A stretch of DNA of 64,000 bases from Ancrocorticia sp047501485 (GCA_047501485.1 JAZDRN010000005.1:62001-126000); one strand, 5' to 3'. Counted from the first letter of the stretch, positions 8,630-17,293 are shown. The notes: a model not told the origin generated them from the sequence alone. Translations and numbers: made by a program.

Positions 8630-9697
8630 TCAGGGGGCCATCGTTCCCTTCGAGAACTCCACCCACCGCTTGAGGAGAGAATCCGCGGCACCGGAGTCGA
8701 TTACGTTCCGGGCGATCTCCAGCCCGTTCGCGAGGCGCTCGACGAGCGATCCATCCTGGGCGCGCACACCGGTCAGGCGGCTGTCGGCGACGAAGCCCGC
8801 CGCCGCGTTGAGCGTTACGGCGTCGCGTACGGCACCGCGCTCGCCGGAGAGCACGCGGCGCGCAACCTCGGCGTTATAGGCCGCATCCGCACCACGCAGA
8901 TCATCCACCGTGGCCGGTGCGACTCCGAGCTGGGAGACCACATCGATCTCGTGGTAGTCGACTGTTCCGCCACGGATCTCCCAGACCTGGTTGCGAGCGA
9001 CGGCAGAGAGCTCATCCATGCCATTGAATCCGCGGAAGACGATGGAGGACGTGTCACGTTCGGCGAGCACTCCCGCCACGATCGGCGCGTGAGCCTCGCT
9101 GGCGACGCCGATGACGGAACTTGAGGGCCGCGCGGGGTTCGTGAGCGGACCCAGGAGATTGAAAGCGGTTCGCACTCCCAGCTCACGCCGGGCCTGCGCC
9201 GCGTACTTCATGGAGGGGTGGAACACGTTCGCGAAGATGAAGGTGACGCCCAGGTCCTCGAAACAGCGGGTCACCGCCTCCAGGGACATATTGAGATTGA
9301 CGCCGAGAGCTTCCAGGCAGTCGGCTGAACCCGAGGAAGAGGAGGACGCGCGGTTACCGTGCTTGACGAGAGCCACTCCACCCGCAGCGATGACGAGCGC
9401 GGCCATCGTGGAGATGTTGACCGTGTGGAGTCTGTCGCCACCTGTCCCCACGATGTCCAGGACAGGGCCTTCGACCCGGATCGGACGAGCGTGCTCCAGC
9501 ATGGCGTCGGCAAGGCCCCGCAGCTCATCGGGGGTCTCGCCCTTGGTTGCCAGGGCAGTCAGGAATCCTGCCAGAACGACGGGCGAGGTTTCGCCCGACA
9601 TCACCTGGTCCATGGCCCAAGAGGTCTCCTCGGACGTGAGGTTCTCCTGGTTGATCAGACGCGAGATCAGCTCCGGCCACTGATCCTGCTTCGTCAT
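8630..9697 (-). CDS. trpD: Anthranilate phosphoribosyltransferase
   Basis: Second step of tryptophan biosynthesis: joins anthranilate to phosphoribosyl pyrophosphate. 355 aa, normal family length. VLDIVGTGGDRLHTVNIST is the PRPP-binding glycine loop, VKHGNRASSSSSGSAD the anthranilate/PRPP segment (family: KHGNRA.SS.SG.AD), and FNLLGPLTNPARP the conserved C-terminal motif. The ATG at 9697 overlaps the upstream receiver-like gene as ATGA, so the two are co-transcribed and translationally coupled. No other trp gene is here, as in mycobacteria where trpD lies apart. No leader or attenuator is visible. Confidence 0.95.
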   Translation of the reverse strand: MTKQDQWPELISRLINQENLTSEETSWAMDQVMSGETSPVVLAGFLTALATKGETPDELRGLADAMLEHARPIRVEGPVLDIVGTGGDRLHTVNISTMAALVIAAGGVALVKHGNRASSSSSGSADCLEALGVNLNMSLEAVTRCFEDLGVTFIFANVFHPSMKYAAQARRELGVRTAFNLLGPLTNPARPSSSVIGVASEAHAPIVAGVLAERDTSSIVFRGFNGMDELSAVARNQVWEIRGGTVDYHEIDVVSQLGVAPATVDDLRGADAAYNAEVARRVLSGERGAVRDAVTLNAAAGFVADSRLTGVRAQDGSLVERLANGLEIARNVIDSGAADSLLKRWVEFSKGTMAP

Positions 9698-10119
9698 GCG
9701 CTCACCCTGGTTCGCAGCACCGAAGCTACTGCCTCCGACAGCACACGGGGATCGATCGGGTAGGGGACCGTCACGGCGGCACCCGACCAACGGGAGAGCC
9801 ATTCGTCCTGCGGGCGTCCGATGAGCACCACGAAGGGGATATCGGGATCGATCTCATCGTGGATCATCTTGCCCAGGCCCATGCCTCCGAGCTTCGGAGT
9901 CTCGGCGTCGAGGATCAGAAGATCGAAATCGCCCTCCTTGACAGTCGAGAGCGCCACCGCCTGGGTAGCCGTCTCCGTCCAAGAGATCTGCGGCAGCCCC
10001 TTGGCCGCACGCGCCCCCACCGCGGTGAGGATTTCCCGTCGGGTTGTCGCATCATCCGAGTAGATGAGGATGTTTACGGTGTCCTTGACCGTTGTCTGGG
10101 ACGCGAGCTCCTCGGCCAT
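9694..10119 (-). CDS. Receiver-like (CheY-fold) protein, atypical
   Basis: 141-aa single receiver-like domain with no output domain. ILIYSDD gives the acidic pair and DFDLLILDAETP the putative phosphoacceptor Asp. The conserved Lys (normally followed by Pro near the C-terminus) is replaced in the TVPYPIDP segment, so phosphorylation may be lost and the domain may work by protein contact. The start is at 10119, where GGAGG lies 5 nt before ATG; an in-frame ATG at 10140 is less likely. It overlaps trpD by four bases. A link to tryptophan synthesis is only positional. Confidence 0.75.
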   Translation of the reverse strand: MAEELASQTTVKDTVNILIYSDDATTRREILTAVGARAAKGLPQISWTETATQAVALSTVKEGDFDLLILDAETPKLGGMGLGKMIHDEIDPDIPFVVLIGRPQDEWLSRWSGAAVTVPYPIDPRVLSEAVASVLRTRVSA

Positions 10120-10516
10120 CTCAACCTCCATGGGTTCCACTATTGGGTGCGGTTATACGTTGTGAGCGGTAGACCGCCGGAGATTCACGACGATATACCA
10201 GGACCATACTACCGACTTAACGCACCGAATGATGCCGGGGGCCGCCGATGAGCCGCATCGACCTCCCGTCGGTGCTCCGAAAGCTGCTCGAAAGTATCCG
10301 CGGGAGGTTGGCTAATGGCTTAAAACCCTGTTACCCCTGCCACCTTAGGACATTGGTCTTTATACTGGAGTGAAGACTTCGCTGATGGGATGTCCACTCA
10401 TCGCTCAGCCCTCGTCCGCCGGGCTCTTAGGAAAGCTCCACCGGACGCGACACGCGAGATCGCATCTCCAGCGAGGCACCGCCGGGCTATTTGCCCACGA
10501 AATCATGGAGGAACTG
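10120..10516. other. Divergent intergenic region before sodA
   Basis: About 400 bases between the receiver-like gene (minus) and sodA (plus). It holds a small palindrome at 10166-10177 (GCGGT-AG-ACCGC) and the TATACT box at 10361. Reading frames here lack start signals, and the sodA frame runs open upstream to 10370 without a usable site. No further gene seen. Confidence 0.5.
10361..10366 (+). promoter_or_regulatory. Probable sodA -10 box
   Basis: TATACT in an A/T-richer stretch, with the predicted transcription start near 10373. This gives a leader of about 145 nt before the sodA ATG. No good -35 sequence is visible at 16-19 bp. Confidence 0.4.
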
Positions 10517-11140
10517 ATGGCAACATATACCCTTCCCGAGCTTCCCTACGATTACTCCGCTCTCGAGCCGCACATCTCCGGCAAGATCATGGAGCTTCAC
10601 CACGATAAGCATCACGCCACGTACGTGTCGGGTGCGAACACCGCGCTGGAGAACCTGGCAGCGGCCCGTGAAGCCGGCGACCTCTCCAAGGTCAACCAGT
10701 TCTCGAAGGACCTCGCCTTCAACGTAGGTGGCCACACCAATCACACGGTCTTCTGGAACAACCTCTCCCCCGAGGGCGGCGACCGGCCACAGGGCGAACT
10801 AGAGGCAGCCATCAACGACGCCTTCGGCTCCTTCGAGAAGTTCCAGGCGCACTTCACCGCGGCCGCCACCGGCATTCAGGGCTCTGGCTGGGCCGTGCTG
10901 TCCTACGACTCCATCTCAGGCAAGCTGAACATCTTCCAGCTGTTCGATCAGCAGTCCAACGTGCCGGTGGGCCAGATCCCGCTCTTCATGCTCGACATGT
11001 GGGAGCACGCCTTCTACCTCGACTACCTCAACGTCAAGGCGGATTACGTCAAGGCCATCTGGAACATCGCCAACTGGCAGGACGTCGCAGCCCGTCTCGA
11101 CGCAGCCGTGGCCAAGACCGACGGCCTGATCCTGCGCTGA
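10517..11140 (+). CDS. sodA: Superoxide dismutase, Fe/Mn family
   Basis: Cytoplasmic dismutase converting superoxide to oxygen and peroxide. 207 aa, normal length. Metal-ligand regions are visible: ALEPHISGKIMELHHDKHH (first His), the GGHTNHTVFW segment (second His) and DMWEHAFYLDY (Asp and last His). Fe versus Mn use cannot be decided by eye. The ATG is fixed by GGAGG five bases upstream; the frame is open further upstream but without start signals. A GC-rich hairpin follows, and then sequence quality drops near the scaffold gap. Confidence 0.95.
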   Translation: MATYTLPELPYDYSALEPHISGKIMELHHDKHHATYVSGANTALENLAAAREAGDLSKVNQFSKDLAFNVGGHTNHTVFWNNLSPEGGDRPQGELEAAINDAFGSFEKFQAHFTAAATGIQGSGWAVLSYDSISGKLNIFQLFDQQSNVPVGQIPLFMLDMWEHAFYLDYLNVKADYVKAIWNIANWQDVAARLDAAVAKTDGLILR

Positions 11141-11539
11141 TCCGGCTGCGGATGACTCCGCGCTGATGTGACCCCAGAGAGTCAGGGAGGGGGCCCCCCT
11201 TTTGGGGGGCCCACCCCAATTAAAAAAAACCTAAACAAACGTCGAGGCGGCCCTAGTTAACATCCGTGCGGCCACCCANNNNNNNNNNCCTGACCCGGCG
11301 GTTTGCGGGGGGGGTTTTTGTCCGGGATTATGTGACCCATTTGAGTGTGGGGGGCCCCCGCTTTTGGGCGGCCCCCTCCCTCTGTCATACCTTCGTCACC
11401 TCCGGTCGAGCAGGCCTTCGTCACGTCCGGTCGGGCACCGGACGCATCCCTACCGGATCGGGTGCTGCTGTACCGGGCCGGGTGCTGCTTGTGCGCCATG
11501 CCGAAAACGACAGCGCCAGCGGGAGACCGGACGCATCCC
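11141..11539. other. Scaffold gap with low-quality, duplicated flanks
   Basis: No gene is visible. Ten Ns occupy 11279-11288. The left flank (11165-11215) and right flank (11331-11380) share the same order of features: ATGTGACCC, a GAGT segment, then G/C blocks around TTTT. They look like two noisy reads of one locus. The right side also carries direct repeats: a 19-mer at 11390-11408 and 11415-11433 (one mismatch), and a 15-mer at 11437-11451 and 11526-11540 (identical). Treat this stretch as unreliable. Confidence 0.7.
11191..11212 (+). terminator. GC-rich hairpin after sodA (possibly error-containing)
   Basis: 9-bp arms of pure G/C (11191-11199 and 11204-11212) around a TTTT loop. It looks like the sodA terminator, but a noisy copy of the same sequence lies beyond the gap (about 11331-11380), so the exact bases here are doubtful. 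Confidence 0.4.
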
Positions 11540-13009
11540 TCAACTGATATGCCGGGAGAGGTCCGCCTCATGAGGTTTGACTCCGTGAGACCCGGTGTAG
11601 ATCTTGTGCCCCGCCCACAACGCGAAGAAGAGCGGCAATCCGATGTAGCTGGAGAGCAGTTCAACGATGTTTCCTCCGCCAAGAAGCGCCTCATAGTTCT
11701 GTCCCACGATAACCACCAGGCACATGCCCAGCGCCAGTAGCGGTCCGAACGGATAGAACTTCGCACGGTAGGGCAGCTCTGAGGGATCGTGCCCCTGAGC
11801 TACGAAGGCCCTGCGGAAGCGCAGATGCGACCAGGCAACGCCCACCCAGGTGATGAAACCCGCCAATCCGGAGGCGTTGACGAGCCACACATACGCCTTC
11901 CCGTCTCCGATCAGCGAGGAGATGAAACAGGCCGCGCCCACCGCCGTCGTCGCCAACAGTGCGTACACGGGTACGCCGCGGGCGTTCGTGATGCGCAGGA
12001 ATCTCGGGGCACTACCCCGCCATGCCAGCGCATAGAGCATTCGCGTGGAGGCGTACAGACCGGAGTTGCCGGCCGATAGCACGGAGGTGAGGATAACTGC
12101 ATTCATGACGGCCGCGGCCGCCGCGATTCCTGCCCGATGGAATACAAGCGTGAATGGTGAGACCGAGATGTCGGAGACATCGGCTTGAAGGAGGTTGGGG
12201 TCGGTGTAGGGGATCAGGAAACCGATGACAGCGATCGCCCCGATGTAGAAGAGCAGGATTCTCCAGAAGATGGTACGAATCGCTCGAGGTACCGTCTTCT
12301 GCGGATCGCGGGCCTCCCCTGCGGTCACGCCCACGATCTCGGTCCCCTGGAAGCTGAAGCCCGCCACCATGAAGATGGCCAGGACACCCATGCCACCGCC
12401 GACGAAAGGTGCCTCGCCTGTCGTCCAGTTCTCGAAACCGGGACTGGTGCCGCCCATCACACCGAGAATCATCAGCATCCCCAGGATGAGGAACGCCACG
12501 ACGGTGACCACCTTGATGAGAGCGAACCAGAATTCGCTCTCTCCGTAGGCACGGGCCGAGAGGGCGTTGAATGCCACGAGAACGGCGAGGAAAATAGCTG
12601 ACCATATCCAGCCCGGAGTGTCCGGGAACCAGAATTTCATGACCAGCGCGGCGGCCGCCAGCTCCGCCGCCACGGTGATCGCCCAGTTGAACCAGTAATT
12701 CCAGCCGATGGCGAAGCCGAAACTCGGACTGATGAAGCGTGAACCGTACTCGCCGAAAGAGCCGGCGACGGGCAGATAGGTGGCCATCTCTCCGAGGGAC
12801 TGCATGAGCAGGTAGACCATGAGTCCGATGATCCCGTATGCGAGCAGAGCGCCCCCGGGCCCGGCTGTGGAGATCGTCTCTCCCGATGCAACGAAGAGAC
12901 CGGTGCCGATCGCTCCACCGATGGAGATCATCGTCAGGTGTCGGCTGTGCAGCCCGCGTTTGAGGGAATTGTCCTCATCCGGTTCGGTGGGATGCTGGTC
13001 GTGGGGCAT
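11540..13009 (-). CDS. Amino-acid permease, LysP-like (APC superfamily)
   Basis: Inner-membrane amino-acid importer, 489 aa with about 12 transmembrane helices. RGLHSRHLTMISIGGAIGTG is the conserved entry to helix 1 of the AAT family; the middle has FSFQGTEIVGVTAGEARDP, and GNSGLYASTRMLYALA is shared with lysine-specific permeases. Lysine or a related basic amino acid is the likely substrate, but this cannot be proven by eye. The start at 13009 has AGAGG seven bases upstream; an earlier in-frame ATG at 13078 lies inside the large palindrome and is unlikely. The stop region abuts the repeats by the scaffold gap. Confidence 0.88.
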   Translation of the reverse strand: MPHDQHPTEPDEDNSLKRGLHSRHLTMISIGGAIGTGLFVASGETISTAGPGGALLAYGIIGLMVYLLMQSLGEMATYLPVAGSFGEYGSRFISPSFGFAIGWNYWFNWAITVAAELAAAALVMKFWFPDTPGWIWSAIFLAVLVAFNALSARAYGESEFWFALIKVVTVVAFLILGMLMILGVMGGTSPGFENWTTGEAPFVGGGMGVLAIFMVAGFSFQGTEIVGVTAGEARDPQKTVPRAIRTIFWRILLFYIGAIAVIGFLIPYTDPNLLQADVSDISVSPFTLVFHRAGIAAAAAVMNAVILTSVLSAGNSGLYASTRMLYALAWRGSAPRFLRITNARGVPVYALLATTAVGAACFISSLIGDGKAYVWLVNASGLAGFITWVGVAWSHLRFRRAFVAQGHDPSELPYRAKFYPFGPLLALGMCLVVIVGQNYEALLGGGNIVELLSSYIGLPLFFALWAGHKIYTGSHGVKPHEADLSRHIS

Positions 13010-13037
13010 GACGAAACCTCTGTGTGTAGGACTGCGA

Positions 13038-13085
13038 TAAGCACATGATGCCTGAACCCAGCTGGGTTCAGGCATCATGTGCTTA
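13038..13085. repeat. 48-bp perfect palindrome
   Basis: A perfectly symmetric sequence with no spacer; its centre is CCCAGCTGGG and its two 24-base halves are exact reverse complements. It lies between the permease start (13009) and the stop of the FKBP gene (13156), both on the minus strand. It can act as the FKBP-gene terminator or as a regulatory site in the permease 5' region. A zero-spacer palindrome this long is unusual for a terminator. Confidence 0.85.
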
Positions 13086-13155
13086 AAATTCTTGTTATCT
13101 GGGCATTTTTGATCGACGAGACCTCTCCGACAGAGCGTTTCGAATCAAAGCGATC

Positions 13156-14208
13156 CTAGTCGGTTTCCGCCTCGGATGGCTCCTCTGGCGCGGAGGCGGC
13201 GGGTTGGAAACCTAGTACGTCGACGACCACGGCCATGGAGGGTGAGGACACCTGAGTCTCCGACCCATCCGATTTGGGCAGCAGGAGCAGCATACGAGAG
13301 CCGACAGTGGCTCCGTCCAGGGCATCGAAAACGGTACCCCCGCCGAGGGTGATGGTCTGCGGACCGCTCACACTGGCCGGAATCCCTGTCCACGAGTTCT
13401 CCACGACCTCGCCGTCCCAGGACGTGGCCGCGTATGCGATGAACACTCGGGAACCTTGTCCGGTAACCTCCGGCCCCGACCCCTTGGCGATGATCTTGCT
13501 CGTCTGTTCCGTGGGTTCGTCCTGTTGATCCTTGACATCTAGGGAGGTGACCGGATGGCCGATGTCCCCATCTATCTGGACCGGAAGCTCGGAGTCGTCC
13601 GTCTCCACGGTCGCGTCTTCCTGTCCGGCACTGTCCGCGGACCATCCGTCGACGACCTCGATGTAGAAGACGATGGTGTCTTCTCCGCCGATACCCGCTC
13701 GCTGGTTACCGGCTTCCTGGTAACCGTATTCGGGTGGAAGTGAGATGATCACCTTGTCGCCGACGTGACGCCCCGTCAAGGTGTAGGCCCAGCCTGGCAC
13801 GAGATTGGGCAGTGGAAAGCTCGCGGGCTCGCCGGTGTTGTAGGACATGTCGAACGGCTCATCGGCGTCCCACACCTGCCCCACGTAGTTCACGATGAGG
13901 AAATCCTCCGGCTCGATCTCACGGCCCTTGCCCTCTTCGAGGACGCTCACCTGCATATCCGCGGGCGGCTTCCCCTCGGGGAAAGTGAATTCCGGGATGC
14001 CGTCGTCGTCGGCCTGCACTGTCGGCATGCCTTCGGAGGAAACAGTCACCTCCGGAGATGACGAACCAGAGGGCCGCGGTTCACTCGAACTGCTCGCACC
14101 CGTGCTGGCTGACGCGCTGCCGCCGGGTTCGTCGCCTTCGCCGCCGCAGGCGGTCAAAGTTAGAGCCAGGCCCACCCCGACAAGTACCGCGATTAAACGC
14201 TGACGCAT
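13156..14208 (-). CDS. FKBP-type peptidyl-prolyl isomerase lipoprotein, two domains
   Basis: Exported, lipid-anchored prolyl isomerase of 350 aa. A signal peptide ends in the lipobox LTAC, with the modified cysteine at residue 21. A Ser/Gly/Glu-rich linker leads to one recognisable FKBP domain (DFLIVNYVGQVWD, then LVPGWAYTLTGRHVGDKVII and a PPEYGY loop) and a second diverged one (RVFIAYAATSWDGEVVENSW, VFDALDGATVGSRMLLLLP). The second has lost the usual GY loop and may not be active. GGAAAG precedes the ATG. It is downstream of erpA on the same strand. Confidence 0.88.
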   Translation of the reverse strand: MRQRLIAVLVGVGLALTLTACGGEGDEPGGSASASTGASSSSEPRPSGSSSPEVTVSSEGMPTVQADDDGIPEFTFPEGKPPADMQVSVLEEGKGREIEPEDFLIVNYVGQVWDADEPFDMSYNTGEPASFPLPNLVPGWAYTLTGRHVGDKVIISLPPEYGYQEAGNQRAGIGGEDTIVFYIEVVDGWSADSAGQEDATVETDDSELPVQIDGDIGHPVTSLDVKDQQDEPTEQTSKIIAKGSGPEVTGQGSRVFIAYAATSWDGEVVENSWTGIPASVSGPQTITLGGGTVFDALDGATVGSRMLLLLPKSDGSETQVSSPSMAVVVDVLGFQPAASAPEEPSEAETD

Positions 14209-14227
14209 AGTACTTTCCGGGTGGATT

Positions 14228-14578
14228 TTAGTGGAACGACTCACCGCAGGCGCACGAACCCTGCGCGTTCGGGTTGTCGATCGTGAATCCCTGACGCTCG
14301 ATGCTGTCAGCGAAACCGATCGAGGCACCATCGAGGTACGGCTTGGACATCTTGTCGACGATGACCTCGACGCCGTCGAAGTCGCGAACGAAATCGCCGT
14401 CGAGGAAGCGCTCGTCGAAGTAGAGCTGGTACATGAGGCCCGAGCATCCGCCCGGCTGGACAGCGATACGAAGGCGGAGGTCGTCACGTCCCTCCTGCTC
14501 CAAGAGAGCCTTGACCTTGGCTGCAGCCTCATCAGTCAGGATCACGTCATGCGTTTGGGTATCGAGAGTCTCAGACAT
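14228..14578 (-). CDS. erpA: Iron-sulfur cluster insertion protein (A-type carrier)
   Basis: HesB/IscA-family carrier of 116 aa that delivers Fe-S clusters to apoproteins. The three conserved cysteines are present: one in VQPGGCSGLMY and two in the terminal GSCACGESF. The start at 14578 is chosen because GGTGGAG lies six bases upstream; an in-frame ATG at 14599 is not preceded by a site. Its place next to the glycerate-kinase-like gene repeats the Rv2204c-Rv2205c order of M. tuberculosis. Only 20 bases separate it from the FKBP gene, so they may share a transcript. Confidence 0.93.
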   Translation of the reverse strand: MSETLDTQTHDVILTDEAAAKVKALLEQEGRDDLRLRIAVQPGGCSGLMYQLYFDERFLDGDFVRDFDGVEVIVDKMSKPYLDGASIGFADSIERQGFTIDNPNAQGSCACGESFH

Positions 14579-14792
14579 GGAGATCTCCACCTTTCTCAAT
14601 AGGTTCTTGTATCAGAGTAGTGCGCAAGGCCCCGCTCTGCCAGCGAGATCGGCCACGCCGTGTCGGGTGCGCTCTTGGCGTAAGCGAATGGAGGACGTGG
14701 TTCGCAGCTCCGCGGAGTAACGGAATTCACCTCCGGGTCGCCGCACATGTGGACGAACGTGGCGCCTAGACACGCATTCCCGTTCAGCCGAC

Positions 14793-15932
14793 TCAGTCCC
14801 ATCCCCATGTACGTGCGACCCGTCGAATCAGATCCTCCAGCCGGGAGGGAAGCTCGGCCAGTTCCGCCGCGGTCTCCTCCTCTTGCCCATAGGATCGTTC
14901 GGGCCGCAATTCGTAGGCTCCATTCAGTCCGAGGTTGGCCAGCTCGCCCTTTCGGATACCACCGGAGTCATAGACGACGACGACGGGAATACCCACCTCC
15001 TGCGCGAGCGAGGCTCCGGCGAGCAGGCACGAGGGCAGGTCCTCGGCTATCTGGCCGGACACGCTGACGAGCAGGTCCGCCCCGCGTATCGCATCGGCCA
15101 GGGAATCTCGCACCACCGCGTCGCCCACCGGAAAGATCGGACATCCCAGCAGATTGAGAACGAAGGCGCTGCCTCCCCCGGCTCCCGCATAGATATTACG
15201 GCTGGGATCGGCAGCGGCATCCGACTGTTGGGCTAGCAACGAGCGCCTCGGCAGCTGGGCGTAGGACTCGCTGAGACCGGCGACGACGTCGGCGAACGAA
15301 CGTTCGTAATTCTGGGCCTGCCCGCTGTCGAGCCCCTCCAGCATCCATGCCCGCGCCACACCGGACAGGCCGAGCAGACGCTGCTCGCGCGATACCAGAA
15401 CGCTGACGTGCAACGGGTCCAGGACCCTTCGCGCGGCGGCGAGGCGTTCGACATCGGATGCCGCGGATTCCCTCCCCTCTGGCGCGCCCGAATCGTCCGC
15501 CCGCGCCAGAGCGTCGAGCAGACCGGTCCCCATATCGCTCACAGAGCCGGGAACGGGCAGCAGCACCGTCGCTCGGGAGTGGCCCGCTGCCGCCGCCCAC
15601 GCGAGATCCTCCCCGACCATGCGAGAGGAGTCCACCGTCCCCGGTCCGGGGATTCCCGCGAGAACCGAGGTGTAGTCCAGCAGCACGCCATCCGCATCGA
15701 CATGGGCGAAGTGCCGTTCGCCCGCCTGCCCCAGCTGCACCTGTGCGGAGTCAGTGCCCGCAAGCACTTCGTCGGCCCCCGAGCCCACGAAGGGCATCGC
15801 GATGCCGTCGGTCACGGCAACCGCGAGGACCTCGTCCTGAGGCCGGCGGTCCGTCCACGCCCGCTGGGCGGCAGCCGTGCTCTCCTGCGCCCGCAATCCG
15901 GGCAGAGGAGAGCACGTGATCACTACTTTCAC
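14793..15932 (-). CDS. Glycerate-kinase-like protein with degenerate active site
   Basis: 379 aa, matching the glycerate kinase (GlxK) fold by overall pattern and by position beside erpA, like Rv2205c. The usual catalytic features are worn down: the ADGGEGT motif is replaced by VAVTDGIAMPF, the NPLLG..GA segment by EQRLLGLSGVARAW, and the late GEGRLD motif by VSVSGQIAED. A glycine-rich AGAGGGSAFVLNLLG remains. It may be a pseudoenzyme or have changed substrate. The GTG start overlaps the dipeptidase stop as GTGA, so translation is coupled. Confidence 0.72.
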   Translation of the reverse strand: MKVVITCSPLPGLRAQESTAAAQRAWTDRRPQDEVLAVAVTDGIAMPFVGSGADEVLAGTDSAQVQLGQAGERHFAHVDADGVLLDYTSVLAGIPGPGTVDSSRMVGEDLAWAAAAGHSRATVLLPVPGSVSDMGTGLLDALARADDSGAPEGRESAASDVERLAAARRVLDPLHVSVLVSREQRLLGLSGVARAWMLEGLDSGQAQNYERSFADVVAGLSESYAQLPRRSLLAQQSDAAADPSRNIYAGAGGGSAFVLNLLGCPIFPVGDAVVRDSLADAIRGADLLVSVSGQIAEDLPSCLLAGASLAQEVGIPVVVVYDSGGIRKGELANLGLNGAYELRPERSYGQEEETAAELAELPSRLEDLIRRVARTWGWD

Positions 15933-17287
15933 AGTTGACCGCCGAGGCGAGCGAGCAGCGCCGCCTCGGCCAGGATGGCGTTGCGCCAGTCGCCCAGGTG
16001 CAATGACTCGTTCTGCGAGTGGGCACGGGTGTCCGGGTCCTCGATGCCGGTCACAAGGATCTCCGCCGCGGGGAAGACCTCGGCCAGATCGGCGATGAAG
16101 GGGATCGATCCGCCAACGCCGATATCTACGGACTCGCTGCCCCAGGCCTGTTCCAATGCCCATCGCGCGGCGATCGTCGCGGGTGTGTCCTCCCCCGCTT
16201 TGAAGGAGGGCCCGGCCTCTTCGATGTCAACGCTGACGCGCGCACCGAATGGCGCGTTCTCCTCCAGATGGGCTCCCAACGCCCGCGCTGCTGCGAGTGG
16301 GTCCTGGCCGGGAGCCACTCGCAGCGAGAGGCGCGCCGTGCAGGACGGGATGAGGGTATTCGAGGCCTTGTCGCAACTCGTGACGTCCATTCCGATAACC
16401 GAGAGAGCCGGCTGGGTCCATAACCGGGAGGCGATCGAACCGCGCCCCGCCAGAGACACCCCGTCGAGGATGCCGGTATCGGAGCGCAACGCCTCCTCGC
16501 TGTAGTCCGCGGTCGCGTCGTCGTAGGCGTCCAGCCCGTCGACGGCGACGGAGCCGTCGGCGTCGTGCAGCGTGGCGATGAGACGGGACATGACGGTGAC
16601 GGCGTCGAGGACGGGCCCGCCGTACATGCCCGAATGCAGGGCATGGTCGAGGACATCGACCGTGACGCTCACACCGGTGACGCCTCGAAGAGAAGTCGTC
16701 AGAGACGGGGTCCCAACTTTCCAGTTGTTCGAGTCGGCCACCACGATGACGTCGGCAGCCAGGCGATCCCGGTACGTCTCGAGGAAGTCGTGGAAGGTGG
16801 GAGAACCGATTTCTTCCTCGCCCTCGATGAAGAGCGTCACGCCCACTCCCAGCTCGTCGCCAAGGGCCGATAGGGCACCCATGTGGACCATGATGCCGGC
16901 CTTGTCATCCGCGCTGCCTCTGCCGTACAGGCGGCCGTCCCGCTCCACCGGTTCGAAGGGATCGGAGAGCCACCCCTCGGATGCCCCCTGCGGCTGCACA
17001 TCGTGATGGGCGTACAACAGCACCGTGGGCATCCCCGGCTTGGCCTCACGATGGGCCAGAATGGCCGGTCGCCCGATCAGACCGGACTCGGTGTGCAGCG
17101 AGATGATCTCCGTCTCCAGCCCGCGACTGCGCGCGAGCTCAGCCACGGCCTGTGCGCTGCGGACCATCTGGGCTTGATCGAAGGAGTCGGCGGAGACCGA
17201 CGGGATACGAACGAGCGTCTCAAGCTCGGCACGGTGAGTGGGCAGCTGGGCGTCGACCGCGGACGCGAGATCCTCAAAGCTAGTCAT
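15929..17287 (-). CDS. M20-family dipeptidase
   Basis: Zinc-dependent peptidase of 452 aa, cytoplasmic, probably splitting dipeptides. M20 metal and catalytic motifs are in order: VLLYAHHDVQP (His, Asp), LYGRGSADDKAG (bridging Asp), FIEGEEEIGS (catalytic Glu plus ligand Glu), ADSNNW and the final ligand in RAHSQNESLHLGDW. LDHALHSGMYGG is the dimerisation-domain segment. A TAGGCT box ends six bases before the ATG, so the message is probably leaderless, although the intervening AAAGGG is purine-rich. The glycerate-kinase-like gene overlaps its end by four bases. Confidence 0.93.
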   Translation of the reverse strand: MTSFEDLASAVDAQLPTHRAELETLVRIPSVSADSFDQAQMVRSAQAVAELARSRGLETEIISLHTESGLIGRPAILAHREAKPGMPTVLLYAHHDVQPQGASEGWLSDPFEPVERDGRLYGRGSADDKAGIMVHMGALSALGDELGVGVTLFIEGEEEIGSPTFHDFLETYRDRLAADVIVVADSNNWKVGTPSLTTSLRGVTGVSVTVDVLDHALHSGMYGGPVLDAVTVMSRLIATLHDADGSVAVDGLDAYDDATADYSEEALRSDTGILDGVSLAGRGSIASRLWTQPALSVIGMDVTSCDKASNTLIPSCTARLSLRVAPGQDPLAAARALGAHLEENAPFGARVSVDIEEAGPSFKAGEDTPATIAARWALEQAWGSESVDIGVGGSIPFIADLAEVFPAAEILVTGIEDPDTRAHSQNESLHLGDWRNAILAEAALLARLGGQL

Positions 17288-17293
17288 CCCTTT

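Noticed and set aside
9698..10140. trp attenuator or leader peptide before trpD
   Set aside because: trpD is overlapped by the receiver-like gene and no Trp-rich leader or terminator/antiterminator pair is visible.
10120..10516. In-frame upstream extension of sodA to 10370
   Set aside because: The added residues are Arg/Ser-rich without homology, and GGAGG fixes the ATG at 10517.
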